A DNA stretch of 64,000 nucleotides from Citrobacter sp. Marseille-Q6884. Its GTDB lineage: Bacteria > Pseudomonadota > Gammaproteobacteria > Enterobacterales > Enterobacteriaceae. Positions within the stretch are counted from its first letter, which is position 1. Each line of letters starts with the position of its first letter. The notes below the pieces were generated by a model. It had not been told where the DNA came from, did no database searches, and saw only the letters and a list, made by a program, of their open reading frames with translations. Positions 9,294 to 17,313 of this stretch are shown piece after piece. The position numbers and the translations under genes are program-made. The stretch is taken from positions 434,001 to 498,000 of the forward strand of contig NZ_CAMDRE010000001.1 of assembly GCF_945906775.1 (NCBI RefSeq), in the 5' to 3' direction.

Positions 9294-10067
9294 ATGTCAG
9301 TACCTTTACTTCTGACTTTACTGGCGGGGGCCGCCACCTTTATTGGCGCGTTTCTTGGCGTGCTGGGACAAAAGCCCTCTAATCGCCTTCTCGCCTTTTC
9401 TCTGGGCTTTGCGGCAGGGATCATGCTGCTTATCTCCTTGATGGAGATGTTACCCGCCGCACTGGCCGCTGAAGGAATGTCGCCGGTGCTCGGCTACGGA
9501 ATGTTTATTGTTGGCCTGTTGGGTTATTTTGGACTGGATCGCCTGCTGCCGCATGCGCATCCTCAGGATCTGGTGCAAAAGACAAAACAGCCTTTACCCG
9601 GCTCTATTAAACGCACCGCTATTTTATTAACGCTCGGCATCAGTCTGCACAACTTCCCGGAAGGGATCGCGACGTTTGTAACGGCCAGCAGCAACCTCGA
9701 ACTGGGCTTTGGTATTGCCCTGGCGGTTGCGTTACATAATATTCCTGAAGGACTCGCCGTTGCCGGTCCCGTCTATGCCGCAACAGGTTCTAAACGTATC
9801 GCGATATTCTGGGCTGGCATTTCAGGCATGGCGGAAATACTGGGTGGCGTACTGGCATGGTTAATTTTGGGCAGTCTGATTTCACCCGTAATCATGGCGG
9901 CAATAATGGCTGCGGTAGCCGGTATTATGGTCGCGTTATCCGTTGATGAACTGATGCCACTGGCGAAAGAGATCGATCCCAATAATAATCCCAGCTATGG
10001 CGTGCTCTGTGGAATGTCCGTAATGGGACTCAGCCTAGTTATTTTACAATCGATGGGGATCGGATAA
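9294..10067 (+). CDS. zupT: Zinc/divalent metal transporter ZupT
   Basis: A 257-residue inner-membrane ZIP-family transporter with eight predicted helices, importing Zn and, in E. coli, also Fe, Co and Mn. The metal-site motifs HNFPEG and HNIPEG lie in helices 4 and 5, and a His-containing loop (PHAHPQD) precedes them. I start at ATG 9294 (MSVPLLLTLLAGAAT), which gives the E. coli length. An AAGGAG lies 12 bases upstream, a little far, so TTG 9288 cannot be excluded. Confidence 0.95.
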   Translation: MSVPLLLTLLAGAATFIGAFLGVLGQKPSNRLLAFSLGFAAGIMLLISLMEMLPAALAAEGMSPVLGYGMFIVGLLGYFGLDRLLPHAHPQDLVQKTKQPLPGSIKRTAILLTLGISLHNFPEGIATFVTASSNLELGFGIALAVALHNIPEGLAVAGPVYAATGSKRIAIFWAGISGMAEILGGVLAWLILGSLISPVIMAAIMAAVAGIMVALSVDELMPLAKEIDPNNNPSYGVLCGMSVMGLSLVILQSMGIG

Positions 10068-10135
10068 TACAGGTGGCGGATGTGATTCTGCTGCTCTGAG
10101 CATCCGCCTCAACGACCGCACAATGGCGATAGGAA

Positions 10136-10312
10136 TTATTCGGGATCCCTTGCCGTACGCTCACCCTCGTTCGCACCACGAAACAGCTTGTTGCGTGCCT
10201 CAAGTAACGCATCTCTGTCTTGCCGAAAGGCTTTGCAATAACGTTTCATATGGCAATAATAACCCACCGCAACGAGTGCAATTAAGACAATCCAATACCA
10301 GGCAATAAACAT
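10136..10312 (-). CDS. Small single-pass membrane protein, unknown function
   Basis: A 58-residue protein starting MFIAWYWIVLIALVAVGYYC, one clear transmembrane helix, followed by a basic, helical cytoplasmic tail (KRYCKAFRQDRDALLEARNK). I start it at 10312 because an AAGGG lies about 8 bases upstream; the ATG at 10339 would add nine residues without a better ribosome site. Two Cys flank the membrane boundary. I do not recognise a named family. It is convergent with zupT. Confidence 0.65.
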   Translation of the reverse strand: MFIAWYWIVLIALVAVGYYCHMKRYCKAFRQDRDALLEARNKLFRGANEGERTARDPE

Positions 10313-10702
10313 TCTTTTACCCTTAAAATTTAACATCATTAAACATTTAACGTTAAAATTTTACACAATTTAATTCTGACCTACCTATATAGTGGCATAT
10401 TACAGAAACAAACCTATGATTTCGATCATATAAATCAGTAGCTAAAGCCAATCAATTCAATCCTTATTAAAAAGAAAAAATCTACGTAATCATATTTCGG
10501 AATAATATTTACAGACAGTTCGAACAATACGAATCTTCACGAAAACGAATAACCCCATTAAATATGGCTACTCATCTATTTTCAGACAGGAAATACGGTC
10601 AGTGTAAAACTGATATTCATAATACTCTTTAAATAGACAATCCCTACTGACAAATAGAATGTTGAGATGCGGGAACGATGTCGAACGTGATCATTGGATA
10701 AT

Positions 10703-10739
10703 AAAAAACCGAAGCCAGAAAACGGACTTCGGTTTTTTT
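10703..10739. terminator. Terminator downstream of ribB
   Basis: aaaaaaccgaag ... cttcggtttttt is a 12-bp inverted repeat with T-runs on both strands, placed 30 bases after the ribB stop. It should end ribB transcription on the minus strand and could also act on the plus strand. The rest of 10340-10700 is AT-rich sequence in which I see no gene. Confidence 0.85.
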
Positions 10740-10770
10740 ACACATCGCCACGACAGGCGCGGCAAAGTAC

Positions 10771-11424
10771 TTAGCTGGCTTTGCGCTCGTGCGCCTGACG
10801 GTAAGCCACTAAATCTTCGATAGTGACAACAGCCATATTGTGCTTGCCTGCAAATTCGATGCACTCCGGCGCGCGAGCCATGGTGCCGTCATCGTTGGTC
10901 AGTTCGCACAGTACACCTGCGGGTTTAAACCCTGCCAGTGTCATCAGGTCGATAGTGGCTTCAGTGTGACCACCGCGGGTCAATACACCACCAGCCTGAG
11001 CACGCAACGGGAAAACGTGTCCCGGACGGTTCAAATCGGAAGGTTTCGCGCCATCCTTAATCGCCGCGCGAACCGTAGTAACACGGTCAGCAGCGGAAAC
11101 ACCGGTAGTCACGCCTTCTGCAGCTTCAATCGTCACAGTAAAGCCCGTGCCGTATGCGCTGGTGTTATTTTCCACCATCATAGGCAGATCGAGCTGTTTG
11201 CGTCGGTCTTCAGTGATGCACAGGCACACAATACCGCTACCGTGACGGATGGTCAGCGCCATCTGTTCAACGGTCATGGTTTCTGCCGGAAACACCATAT
11301 CGCCTTCGTTTTCGCGATCTTCGTCGTCCAGCACCATGACACCGCGTCCTTCACGCAGCGCAGACAGCGCATGTTCAACACGTTCGAAAGGCGTACCAAA
11401 AGAGGAAAGTAGCGTCTGATTCAT
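10771..11424 (-). CDS. ribB: 3,4-dihydroxy-2-butanone 4-phosphate synthase
   Basis: 217 residues, the E. coli RibB length. It converts ribulose 5-phosphate to dihydroxybutanone phosphate plus formate, the second branch of riboflavin synthesis. The acidic metal/substrate loop DDEDRENEGDMV and HGSGIVCLC near the N-terminus, RPGHVFPLRA, and the HTEATIDL block are typical. It stands alone, without a fused GTP cyclohydrolase II domain, and is controlled by the FMN riboswitch upstream. Confidence 0.97.
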   Translation of the reverse strand: MNQTLLSSFGTPFERVEHALSALREGRGVMVLDDEDRENEGDMVFPAETMTVEQMALTIRHGSGIVCLCITEDRRKQLDLPMMVENNTSAYGTGFTVTIEAAEGVTTGVSAADRVTTVRAAIKDGAKPSDLNRPGHVFPLRAQAGGVLTRGGHTEATIDLMTLAGFKPAGVLCELTNDDGTMARAPECIEFAGKHNMAVVTIEDLVAYRQAHERKAS

Positions 11425-11529
11425 GGTAAAAAAACCTCACTAAAATTATGGTTACCAGAATCAGGGCAGTCTTAGGAGTACCGTCTAAGCGGCAAAAAAA
11501 TAACGTGAGCGGGTCCATGCCCGACTGGA

Positions 11530-11683
11530 TCGTTACTCTCTCCCATCCGGACTCTAACCGTCGGCCCCGGAATTACACCGGATCTGCTGACCTTTTTACT
11601 TTCGCAAAAAGCGCTCGCGGGCTTTCAACCTGAGTTGATTTACCGCCGGTGGGGAATTTCGCCCCGCCCTGAGAATAAGCGGG
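11530..11683 (-). promoter_or_regulatory. FMN riboswitch (RFN element) of ribB
   Basis: Read on the minus strand, the 5' part has the conserved block AGGGCGGGGCGAAATTCC with CACCGGCGGT, and the 3' part has GGGCCGACGGTTAGAGTCC and GGATGGGAGAGAGTAACG. These are the invariant helices and joiners of the RFN aptamer. Downstream, a short cggg/cccg stem at 11510-11523 precedes a T-run, and the ribB start follows about 100 bases on, so FMN binding probably represses both elongation and ribosome access. Confidence 0.95.
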
Positions 11684-11812
11684 TTAACTATAACGCTATT
11701 GATTACCTTCATCAACGCATTTACTCGACTTAGCTTCACACAATTCTGGTTTATGCCTGTGCCATATCGCACTACAATAGGCAGCATCACGTACCAGTTC
11801 AGGGAAACCACA

Positions 11813-12109
11813 ATGATTGACCCGAAAAAAATTGAGCAGATTGCTCGTCAGGTTCACGAGTCGATGCCGAAAGGGATCCGGGAGTTTGGGGAAGACGTCG
11901 AGAAAAAAATCCGTCAAACGTTGCAGTCTCAGCTGACGCGCCTGGATTTGGTAAGCCGCGAAGAATTTGATGTGCAAACCCAGGTTTTACTGCGTACCCG
12001 TGAAAAGCTGGCGCTGCTTGAGCAACGCCTGACAGACCTGGAAGCGCGTGAAAAAGTGGCCGAAGTTAAGCCAGCGCCCGCTATCCCCCCTGTCGATCCG
12101 CAAGAATAA
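11813..12109 (+). CDS. ubiK: Ubiquinone biosynthesis accessory factor UbiK
   Basis: 98 residues; E. coli UbiK (YqiC) has 96. It is a helical coiled-coil protein that supports aerobic ubiquinone synthesis with UbiJ. I start at ATG 11813 (MIDPKKIEQIARQVHESMP), preceded by AGGGAAA, and discard 38 upstream residues of the open frame that lie in the ribB/ubiK promoter region. The coiled coil spans about residues 50-80 (QVLLRTREKLALLEQRL), and the tail is Pro/Glu-rich and variable. Confidence 0.95.
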   Translation: MIDPKKIEQIARQVHESMPKGIREFGEDVEKKIRQTLQSQLTRLDLVSREEFDVQTQVLLRTREKLALLEQRLTDLEAREKVAEVKPAPAIPPVDPQE

Positions 12110-12116
12110 AAACAAC

Positions 12117-12136
12117 AACGGGCCGCAAGGCCCGTT
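12117..12136. terminator. Hairpin between ubiK and glgS
   Basis: aacgggccgcaaggcccgtt is a perfect 8-bp stem with a GCAA-type loop between the converging ubiK and glgS genes, 7 bases after the ubiK stop. It is probably a bidirectional terminator. Confidence 0.75.
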
Positions 12137-12142
12137 AATCGG

Positions 12143-12343
12143 TTAGTGTTCCAGTTCTAATTTCTTCGCTTCTGTTGCCTGCTGGCAATAGAGTGCATAC
12201 CGTTTGCAAAACCAGCTGCGATGCTCTTCATCCATGTTTCCCGTTACAGCCTGGATATCAACAGGGTGGCCCTCAGCCTCCATCCTGGCAAAACTCCGGG
12301 CCAGGAAATCGAAATTGTTCAGTGAATACATATTGCTGTTCAT
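12143..12343 (-). CDS. glgS: Surface composition regulator GlgS (ScoR)
   Basis: A 66-residue protein matching E. coli GlgS through SLNNFDFLARSFARM and GNMDEEHR. In E. coli this small RpoS-linked protein stimulates glycogen storage and represses motility and fimbriae. I take ATG 12343, not 12349: GGAGGG lies 7 bases before 12343 but only one base before 12349. Confidence 0.93.
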   Translation of the reverse strand: MNSNMYSLNNFDFLARSFARMEAEGHPVDIQAVTGNMDEEHRSWFCKRYALYCQQATEAKKLELEH

Positions 12344-12397
12344 GAGCATACCCTCCAGTTATTGAATATCTGTTAAGGCCATATGCTTTTTCTGATT

Positions 12398-12667
12398 TCA
12401 GTATTTCCCTATACGCAAAGTGGTTATGTACATAATGTGCGCAAATCGATAGCCAGGTTCACATTTTCCTGCGAAATCTGCGAGGGGATAACCGTTGAAC
12501 CAATAAAGTCCATCACCGGAATTAAGATCACGCACTGTTCGACGTTCAGTTAACCAGGAGAACCGCTGTTTTGCGTAGTCGATCCAGCAATAGAAAGGCG
12601 AGGCGAGAAAGCCCTTGCGCCAGTATGGGCACACACCAACAATCGCTTCGTCAGCAAGGGGCTGCAA
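12398..12667 (-). CDS. Possible small protein, uncertain
   Basis: An 89-codon open frame with reasonable codon use and an aromatic-rich product (YCWIDYAKQRFSWL, DGLYWFNGYPLADF). It could be a real small gene or a fragment of a lost one. I do not recognise the family, see no clear ribosome-binding site, and its 5' end abuts the terminator of the Sib RNA. The 350 bases between glgS and ibs otherwise show nothing; E. coli has yqiJ and yqiK near here, and the frame resembles neither. Confidence 0.2.
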   Translation of the reverse strand: MQPLADEAIVGVCPYWRKGFLASPFYCWIDYAKQRFSWLTERRTVRDLNSGDGLYWFNGYPLADFAGKCEPGYRFAHIMYITTLRIGKY

Positions 12668-12812
12668 CGAGAAAGCCCCTCTCGAAGAAGGGGCTTTAAT
12701 AAGGAAAGGGTTATGATGAAGCGAGTCATCATACTGGTTGTGCTGTTACTGATAAGTTTCCACGCTTACTAACAGTCAATCAGAGGGGGGAGAAATCCCC
12801 TCTCACCCTTAT
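12668..12812 (-). ncRNA. Sib-type antisense RNA
   Basis: The minus strand from about 12812 (AAGGGTGAGAGGGGATTTCTCC) runs antisense through the complete ibs frame and its leader, and ends at a strong GC stem (aaagcccct ... aggggcttt, 12672-12697). This layout and sequence follow the E. coli Sib RNAs, about 140 nt long, which bind ibs mRNA over its full length and prevent toxin synthesis. In E. coli sibD/sibE lie upstream of hldE, the same place. Ends are approximate. Confidence 0.85.
12713..12772 (+). CDS. ibs: Ibs-type hydrophobic toxin peptide
   Basis: A 19-codon frame encodes MMKRVIILVVLLLISFHAY, almost the E. coli Ibs peptides, which insert in the inner membrane and depolarise it when over-produced. 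An AAGGAAAGGG ribosome site lies just upstream. The frame is entirely covered by the antisense Sib RNA. This type I toxin-antitoxin gene is too short for usual gene finding. Which E. coli paralogue (D or E) it corresponds to cannot be told. Confidence 0.88.
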   Translation: MMKRVIILVVLLLISFHAY

Positions 12813-12893
12813 TCCTGTACTTTAGGTTGAAAAAACAACAGCGTCAACAGGAGGAAGTGCACCGCAACGAAAAGTTCGATGCATTTCCAGCAT

Positions 12894-14330
12894 TCACGCT
12901 TTATCGCTGTCTTTCTGGATCTTTTTGATGATATTGGTCGTTGAGCAACCGTCTTCGAAGTTGAGCACCAACACTTCGCCACCGTTAGCCCACACCTCTT
13001 CGCTGCCGGCAATTTCTTGCGGCTTATAATCGCCGCCTTTCACCAGCAGATCCGGCAGGATGCCAGCAATCAGCCGCTGTGGAGTATCTTCTTCAAACGA
13101 GACCACCCAATCGACGGATTCCAGCGCCCCCAGCACGATCATTCGCTGTTCAAGTGGGTTAACCGGACGCGTTTCGCCTTTCAGACGTTTAGTGGAAGCA
13201 TCGCTGTTTACCGCAACGATCAGACGATCGCCCAGCTTGCGCGCATTCGCCAGATAAGAGACGTGGCCTGCGTGCAGGATATCGAACACACCATTCGTCA
13301 TCACCACTTTCTCACCGCGCTTACGCGCGCTGGCCACGGCGTGTTTCAGCTCAGCTTCGCTCATCACGCCAAAGCCGGTTTCCGCACGACCACGCACGGC
13401 GTTTTCCAGTTCAATGGGAGAAACGGTAGATGTCCCCAATTTACCGACAACAACACCGGCTGCCGCATTCGCAAAATAGCACGCCTCTTCCAGCGTATTA
13501 CCTGCCGCCAGCGTTGCCGCCAGCACGCCAATGACCGTATCACCCGCACCGGTCACGTCATACACTTCCTGCGCCTGGGTCGGCATATGCAGCGGCGCTT
13601 TACCTGGTTGCAGCAGCGTCATACCTTGCTCGGAACGCGTGATCAGCAGTGCAGAAAGGTCAAAATCAGCAATCACCTTCATGCCACGCTCAACCAGTTC
13701 GTCCTCGCTTTTACACTTACCCGCCACCGCTTCAAATTCGGAAAGGTTCGGTGTTAACAGCGTTGCGCCGCGATAGCGTTCAAAATCCGTCCCTTTAGGA
13801 TCGATAAGCACCGGCACGCCAGCTTTACGGGCCAGGGTAATCATCTGCTGTACGCTGGCCAGCGCCCCTTTGGCGTAGTCAGAAAGCACCAGTGCACCGA
13901 TTGAACCCAGCGCCTGGTTAATACGATCATGCAGCGGCTGCGGATCGACGCCTTCAAAACCTTCCTCAAAATCCAGGCGAATCAGTTGCTGGTTACGGGA
14001 AAGTACGCGCAGTTTGGTGATTGTCGGATGCGTCGGCACAGAAACGAAGTCACATTTTACATTCACGTCCGCCAGCGTTTTACTGAGCGCACGTGCTGCG
14101 TCATCAATACCCGTCAGGCCCACCAGACGCGAATTCGCTCCCAGAGAGGCAATGTTCATCGCCACGTTTGCCGCGCCACCGGGACGTTCTTCAATGGTGT
14201 CCACTTTGACCACCGGTACCGGCGCTTCAGGTGAAATACGGCTGGTAGGTCCGTACCAGTAGCGATCCAGCATCACATCACCGACAACCATGACTCCTGC
14301 ACGTTCAAACTCTGGCAGCGTTACTTTCAT
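12894..14330 (-). CDS. hldE: Bifunctional heptose kinase/adenylyltransferase HldE
   Basis: A 478-residue cytoplasmic enzyme making ADP-heptose for the LPS inner core. The first ~320 residues are a ribokinase-family D-beta-D-heptose 7-phosphate kinase with VVGDVMLDRYW and the anion-hole motif VTGAGDTVIG. The last ~135 are the heptose 1-phosphate adenylyltransferase with TNGVFDILHAGHV (HxGH). Between them GmhB acts in the pathway. It follows glnE on the minus strand with 59 bases between, as in E. coli. Confidence 0.98.
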   Translation of the reverse strand: MKVTLPEFERAGVMVVGDVMLDRYWYGPTSRISPEAPVPVVKVDTIEERPGGAANVAMNIASLGANSRLVGLTGIDDAARALSKTLADVNVKCDFVSVPTHPTITKLRVLSRNQQLIRLDFEEGFEGVDPQPLHDRINQALGSIGALVLSDYAKGALASVQQMITLARKAGVPVLIDPKGTDFERYRGATLLTPNLSEFEAVAGKCKSEDELVERGMKVIADFDLSALLITRSEQGMTLLQPGKAPLHMPTQAQEVYDVTGAGDTVIGVLAATLAAGNTLEEACYFANAAAGVVVGKLGTSTVSPIELENAVRGRAETGFGVMSEAELKHAVASARKRGEKVVMTNGVFDILHAGHVSYLANARKLGDRLIVAVNSDASTKRLKGETRPVNPLEQRMIVLGALESVDWVVSFEEDTPQRLIAGILPDLLVKGGDYKPQEIAGSEEVWANGGEVLVLNFEDGCSTTNIIKKIQKDSDKA

Positions 14331-14389
14331 TCCTGTCTCCTGAGAGATTCTCTGAGGGTCTTAAAATTTGCGCGCGATAATAGCATACT

Positions 14390-17230
14390 TCACTCGGCAA
14401 CCAGCCACTTCTGCCAGCTGTTACGCACCAGCGTACGCTCAGCATTGAAGCACTCCGGCGCGACATGCCCCGGAAGTTCCTGCAGTGCAAGGTGGTGAAG
14501 TTCATCACGCAGCGTCGTATAAGCACGGGTAAGCGCCAGCGCTTCCTGCTCATCCATAATGTCGTTTTGCGCCAGCAACTCCAGAATGCGCACGTTATCC
14601 GACCAGCGTGTCAGCTTCGGTTTTTCATGGGCATAGCGCAGCACCAGATATTGCGTAATAAACTCAATGTCGGTGATCCCGCCTTCATCGGCTTTAATAT
14701 CAAAACGATCGCGATGCTTATTACCCAGGTGCGTACGCATTTTCTCACGCATTTCACGCACGTCAGTCTGTAATGTTTTTCCGTCACGGGCGAGCGTCAT
14801 AATATCGCGACGCACCGTGTCAAACTGAGAGGTCAGTTGCGGGTCGCCATATACCACGCGGGCGCGCACCAGCGCCTGATGCTCCCACGTCCAGGCTTCA
14901 TTGCGTTGATAATCGGAGAACGCTTCCATAGATGTCACCAGCATACCCGCAGCACCGGACGGACGCAGACGCGCATCCACCTCATACAAAATACCGGAGG
15001 AGGTGCGGGTACTGAAAAGATGCATAATGCGCTGTGACAGGCGCAGATAAAACTGCCGCCCGTCAATTTCACGCTCACCGTCCGTCATGACATCCATCGG
15101 ACAGTCATGCAGGAAGATCAAATCGAGATCGGAACTGTATCCCAACTCCCAACCGCCCAGCTTGCCATAACCGACAACGGCAAAACCGCGACCTTCGCGA
15201 TCGCTAAGGTGCGTTGGCTGACCGTAACGGGCGACCATTTGCGTCCAGGCCTGCTGAACCACCGCGTCAATAATGGCTTCCGCCAGCCAGGTCAGATGAT
15301 CACTCACTTTCATCACCGGCAGAGTTCCGGCAATATCAGCCGCCGCAATACGCAACAACTGTGTTTGCTTAAACTGGCGCAGCGCTTCCAGCTGCTGCTC
15401 CTCGTCATCTTCCGGTACTCGCAACAAATACTGACGTAACTCATCACGATAAGCATCCGTCGCGGTCGGCTGATATAGCGTATTCGGATCAAGCAGTTCG
15501 TCGAGTAGCAATGGATAACGCGCCAACTGGCTGGCCACCATCGGTGAAGCCGCGCACAGAGAAATGAGATGTTTCAGCGCGCCGGGAAACTCGCTGAGAA
15601 GCTCCAGATAAGTAGTGCGGGTCACAATCCCCACCAGCAGCGGGGTAATACGCGACAGCGGCACTGAAGCATCATCACGGGAACAAACATCGCTCAGCAG
15701 ATGCGGCATTAAATGATCCAGCACCTGGCGTCCACGTGGGCCAATCGTTCGTTTATCCAGCTCTTTGCGGAAATCGGCAATTAGGGTTAACACACGGCGG
15801 CGATCGTCATCCGCCAGATGCATCAATACCGGCGTGGTGTCATCTTCCTGCAATGCATCCTGCCACAACTCGCGCCACTGCTCTGACAACGACTCTTCCT
15901 GGGTATCGGTTTCGTCATCGCCAATTAATTCGTTAAAGACCCGGCGCACGTTACTCATATGTACTGCCAACACGTCGCTCAACGATTGCCAGTCATCTGC
16001 GGCCATACCCCACGCCAGGCGAGCACGATTTAACTCATCACCCGGCAGCGTTTGGGTCTGTTCGTCGTTGATACTTTGCAGCAGGTTTTCCAGACGGCGC
16101 AGATAAAGATAGGCCGCGCGCAGTTGTTCCGCGTCGTTATCAGACAGCAGATTAAGCGTATTGATGGCGCTGAGCGTCGGTAAGAGCGAGCGGGACTGCA
16201 GCGATGGCTCACGACCGCCGCGAATAAGCTGGAAGACCTGAACGATAAATTCAATTTCCCGAATACCGCCCGCGCCCAGTTTGATATTGTCTTTCAGGCC
16301 ACGGCGGCGCACTTCACGGGCAATCATCCCTTTCATGTTACGCAGAGACTGGATGACGCTGAAGTCGATATAGCGACGGAAGACAAACGGTCGCAGCATA
16401 GCGCGCAGCTCACTGACATAAGTCCCGTCAGCATCCCCCATAATGCGCGCTTTAACCATGGCGTAGCGTTCCCAGTCGCGGCCTTGCTCCTGATAGTAAT
16501 CCTCCAGCGCGGAGAAACTCAGCACCAGCGGCCCACTGTCGCCAAACGGGCGCAAGCGCATATCCACGCGATAGACAAACCCATCCATTGTCGGCTGATC
16601 TAACACTTTGATCAGTCGCTGCCCCATGCGGGTAAAAAACTGCGCGTTATCCAGTTCGCGCCGTCCACCCTGCGTACAGCCATGTTCCGGCCAGGCGAAA
16701 ATCAGGTCGATATCGGAGGAAAAGTTCAGCTCGCCGCCGCCCAGTTTTCCCATGCCTAAAATTAACAGCGGCTGCGCAACACCCTCCGGGTTACAGGGCG
16801 TGCCCCACTCGCGGCAGCAGGCGTCATACAACCAATCCCGGGCAGCAATAATCAGTGTTTCAGCCAGATGGCTTAACTGCTGCAAAATACTCTCTTCCGT
16901 CACCAGCGACAGCGTCTGCGCCCAGGCGATACGCACCATGATGCGACGACGAAACAGACGAAGTTCGCGCATCAGCGCCGTTTCATCATTAACTTCACTT
17001 AATGCTTGCTGTAGCCAGTCGGCATAGTGCTGCCATTCATCAGCCTGAGGCGGCGCGCTTTCCAGCTCAGCCAGCCACTCAGGGTGAGCAATAAGGCTAT
17101 CGCGGACAAAATCACTGAATGTAAGCACTGACTTCGCCTGAATGCTAAGTGAAGCCTCAGAAATTGCTGCTGGCAGCCGCTCGACAACGGTTGGCCAGTA
17201 CTGCTGTAACGGTGAAGAGAGCTGCTTCAT
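14390..17230 (-). CDS. glnE: Glutamine synthetase adenylyltransferase/deadenylase
   Basis: 946 residues, as in E. coli GlnE, which adds AMP to and removes it from glutamine synthetase under control of PII proteins and glutamine. It has two homologous nucleotidyltransferase domains. The N-terminal adenylyl-removing domain shows GMGKLGGGELNFSSDIDLIF, and the C-terminal adenylylating domain shows GYGKLGGWELGYSSDLDLIF. A helical regulatory region follows each. Both catalytic Asp pairs (DIDL, DLDL) are intact. Confidence 0.98.
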   Translation of the reverse strand: MKQLSSPLQQYWPTVVERLPAAISEASLSIQAKSVLTFSDFVRDSLIAHPEWLAELESAPPQADEWQHYADWLQQALSEVNDETALMRELRLFRRRIMVRIAWAQTLSLVTEESILQQLSHLAETLIIAARDWLYDACCREWGTPCNPEGVAQPLLILGMGKLGGGELNFSSDIDLIFAWPEHGCTQGGRRELDNAQFFTRMGQRLIKVLDQPTMDGFVYRVDMRLRPFGDSGPLVLSFSALEDYYQEQGRDWERYAMVKARIMGDADGTYVSELRAMLRPFVFRRYIDFSVIQSLRNMKGMIAREVRRRGLKDNIKLGAGGIREIEFIVQVFQLIRGGREPSLQSRSLLPTLSAINTLNLLSDNDAEQLRAAYLYLRRLENLLQSINDEQTQTLPGDELNRARLAWGMAADDWQSLSDVLAVHMSNVRRVFNELIGDDETDTQEESLSEQWRELWQDALQEDDTTPVLMHLADDDRRRVLTLIADFRKELDKRTIGPRGRQVLDHLMPHLLSDVCSRDDASVPLSRITPLLVGIVTRTTYLELLSEFPGALKHLISLCAASPMVASQLARYPLLLDELLDPNTLYQPTATDAYRDELRQYLLRVPEDDEEQQLEALRQFKQTQLLRIAAADIAGTLPVMKVSDHLTWLAEAIIDAVVQQAWTQMVARYGQPTHLSDREGRGFAVVGYGKLGGWELGYSSDLDLIFLHDCPMDVMTDGEREIDGRQFYLRLSQRIMHLFSTRTSSGILYEVDARLRPSGAAGMLVTSMEAFSDYQRNEAWTWEHQALVRARVVYGDPQLTSQFDTVRRDIMTLARDGKTLQTDVREMREKMRTHLGNKHRDRFDIKADEGGITDIEFITQYLVLRYAHEKPKLTRWSDNVRILELLAQNDIMDEQEALALTRAYTTLRDELHHLALQELPGHVAPECFNAERTLVRNSWQKWLVAE

Positions 17231-17250
17231 TTAAGGGGTATCCTTTGAAT

Positions 17251-17289
17251 GATGCCGGATGGCGGCGCATCGCCTTATCCGGCTTACAC
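17251..17289. repeat. REP element between ygiF and glnE
   Basis: gatgccggatggcggcgc ... cgccttatccggcttac is a REP unit in the 83-base gap between ygiF and glnE, both on the minus strand. In this co-directional pair it may set 3' stability of the ygiF message. Confidence 0.85.
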
Positions 17290-17313
17290 ACTGTTCTGGC
17301 CCCAGAGGCCTGA

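Noticed and set aside
10840..11412. 190-codon frame antisense to ribB
   Set aside because: Lies wholly within ribB on the other strand and has no family features.
12550..12732. 60-codon minus-strand frame across ibs
   Set aside because: It overlaps the Sib RNA and its terminator; the antisense RNA and the ibs frame explain this stretch better.
13017..13757. 246-codon open frame antisense to hldE
   Set aside because: Shadow of a certain gene; the product is rich in Arg, His and Gln without recognisable domains.
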